Below, piece by piece: positions 6,271 to 8,054 of a DNA stretch of 8,054 nucleotides. The notes beneath the pieces were generated by a model that saw nothing but the letters and a program-made list of their open reading frames with translations, was not told the origin of the DNA and ran no database searches. How positions within the stretch are numbered: the first letter of the stretch is position 1; every line of letters starts with the position of its first letter. Source of the stretch: an uncultured Planctomycetaceae bacterium (GTDB taxonomy: Bacteria; Planctomycetota; Planctomycetia; Pirellulales; UBA1268); the NCBI GenBank assembly GCA_903949225.1, contig CAJAYZ010000361.1, forward strand, positions 1 through 8,054, read 5' to 3'. The translations under genes and the position numbers were made by a program.

Positions 6271-6380
6271 ATCCGGCGATACCTACTCTCGCGCTTTTGG
6301 CACTACCATCGGCTCTGGAAGCTTAACTACCGTGTTCGGGATGGGAACGGGTGTGACCTTCCAGATATGGTCACCGGATA
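6271..6380 (-). rRNA. rrf: 5S ribosomal RNA
   Basis: The minus strand gives a 5S rRNA of about 110 bases. The 5' end ATCCGG (6379-6374) pairs with the 3' end CCGGAT (6276-6271). Internal conserved blocks are present: CACACCCGTTCCCATCCCGA, ACACGGTAGTTAAGC and the 3'-side GAGAGTAGGT. It lies downstream of 23S with a spacer of about 154 bases, before the operon terminator. The ends are set by the terminal helix and may be off by a few bases. Confidence 0.95.
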
Positions 6381-6534
6381 TTTCCGGAGCCCTGGGCCGC
6401 GAAGCCATCGCCCTTCCAGTTGGGAGGGGCGGGGCGTCACGCCCCAGGGCAATATTGTTGGTCGTGGTAATTGACATGCTCCGGAGAGCATTCAGATCAA
6501 CTGAACGCTACGATTCCGAAAGCACTCGATACGA
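6381..6534 (-). other. 23S-5S internal transcribed spacer with several hairpins
   Basis: No tRNA is present. GCCCTGGG (6389-6396) can pair over distance with CCCAGGGC (6443-6450), enclosing GGGGCG-TCA-CGCCCC (6431-6445, alternative to the 3' end of the long helix). ATGCTC-CGGA-GAGCAT lies at about 6476-6491 and TTCAG-AT-CAA-CTGAA near 6491-6505. CACTCG-ATA-CGAGTG lies at 6523-6537 across the 23S 3' end. These probably guide RNase processing of the precursor rRNA; that role is inference. Confidence 0.5.

Positions 6535-8054
<1,520 letters not shown>

Overview
The window looks like a high-GC planctomycete chromosome segment. The main support is a Ser/Thr kinase with the long N-terminal module and membrane tail common in that phylum, the surrounding gene families, and a 23S-5S rRNA unit. 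The phylum call is inference, since no 16S gene is visible. No phage, transposon, CRISPR array or clear novel multi-gene system was found. Most of the sequence is explained by housekeeping-type genes.

Layout, left to right. (1) Bases 1-783, minus strand: the N-terminal part of an exported or membrane-anchored DNase I-like endonuclease (endonuclease/exonuclease/phosphatase fold), running off the left edge. (2) Bases 784-977: a gap with two inverted repeats in the leader of that gene. (3) Bases 978-1484, minus: a small HEAT-repeat protein. (4) Bases 1485-1784: a divergent intergenic region with a perfect 14-bp palindrome. (5) Bases 1785-2960, plus: a family 2 glycosyltransferase with C-terminal membrane helices. 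(6) A terminator-like hairpin at 2960-2993, serving the minus strand, then tRNA-Phe(GAA) at 3044-3116 with a plausible promoter -10 box. (7) Minus strand: an RluA-family pseudouridine synthase (4822-5547) followed 10 bases later by the Ser/Thr protein kinase (3186-4811), a likely two-gene operon. (8) Bases 5546-6136, plus: a Maf-family nucleotide pyrophosphatase, whose ATG overlaps the ATG of the pseudouridine synthase on the other strand. (9) Minus strand from 6220 to the right edge: the end of an rRNA operon, read as 23S (3' half, cut by the window edge), structured spacer, 5S, strong intrinsic terminator.

Functional links are limited. The pseudouridine synthase and kinase are probably co-transcribed, with tRNA-Phe further downstream on the same strand. 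The synthase/Maf pair shares its start site, so promoters for both must lie inside the opposing gene. RNA modification, nucleotide-pool sanitation, tRNA and rRNA genes lie close together, but this may be coincidence. The points most worth a second look are the overlapping divergent starts, the DVG in place of DFG in the kinase, the inverted repeats upstream of the DNase I-like gene, and the palindrome at 1547-1560.
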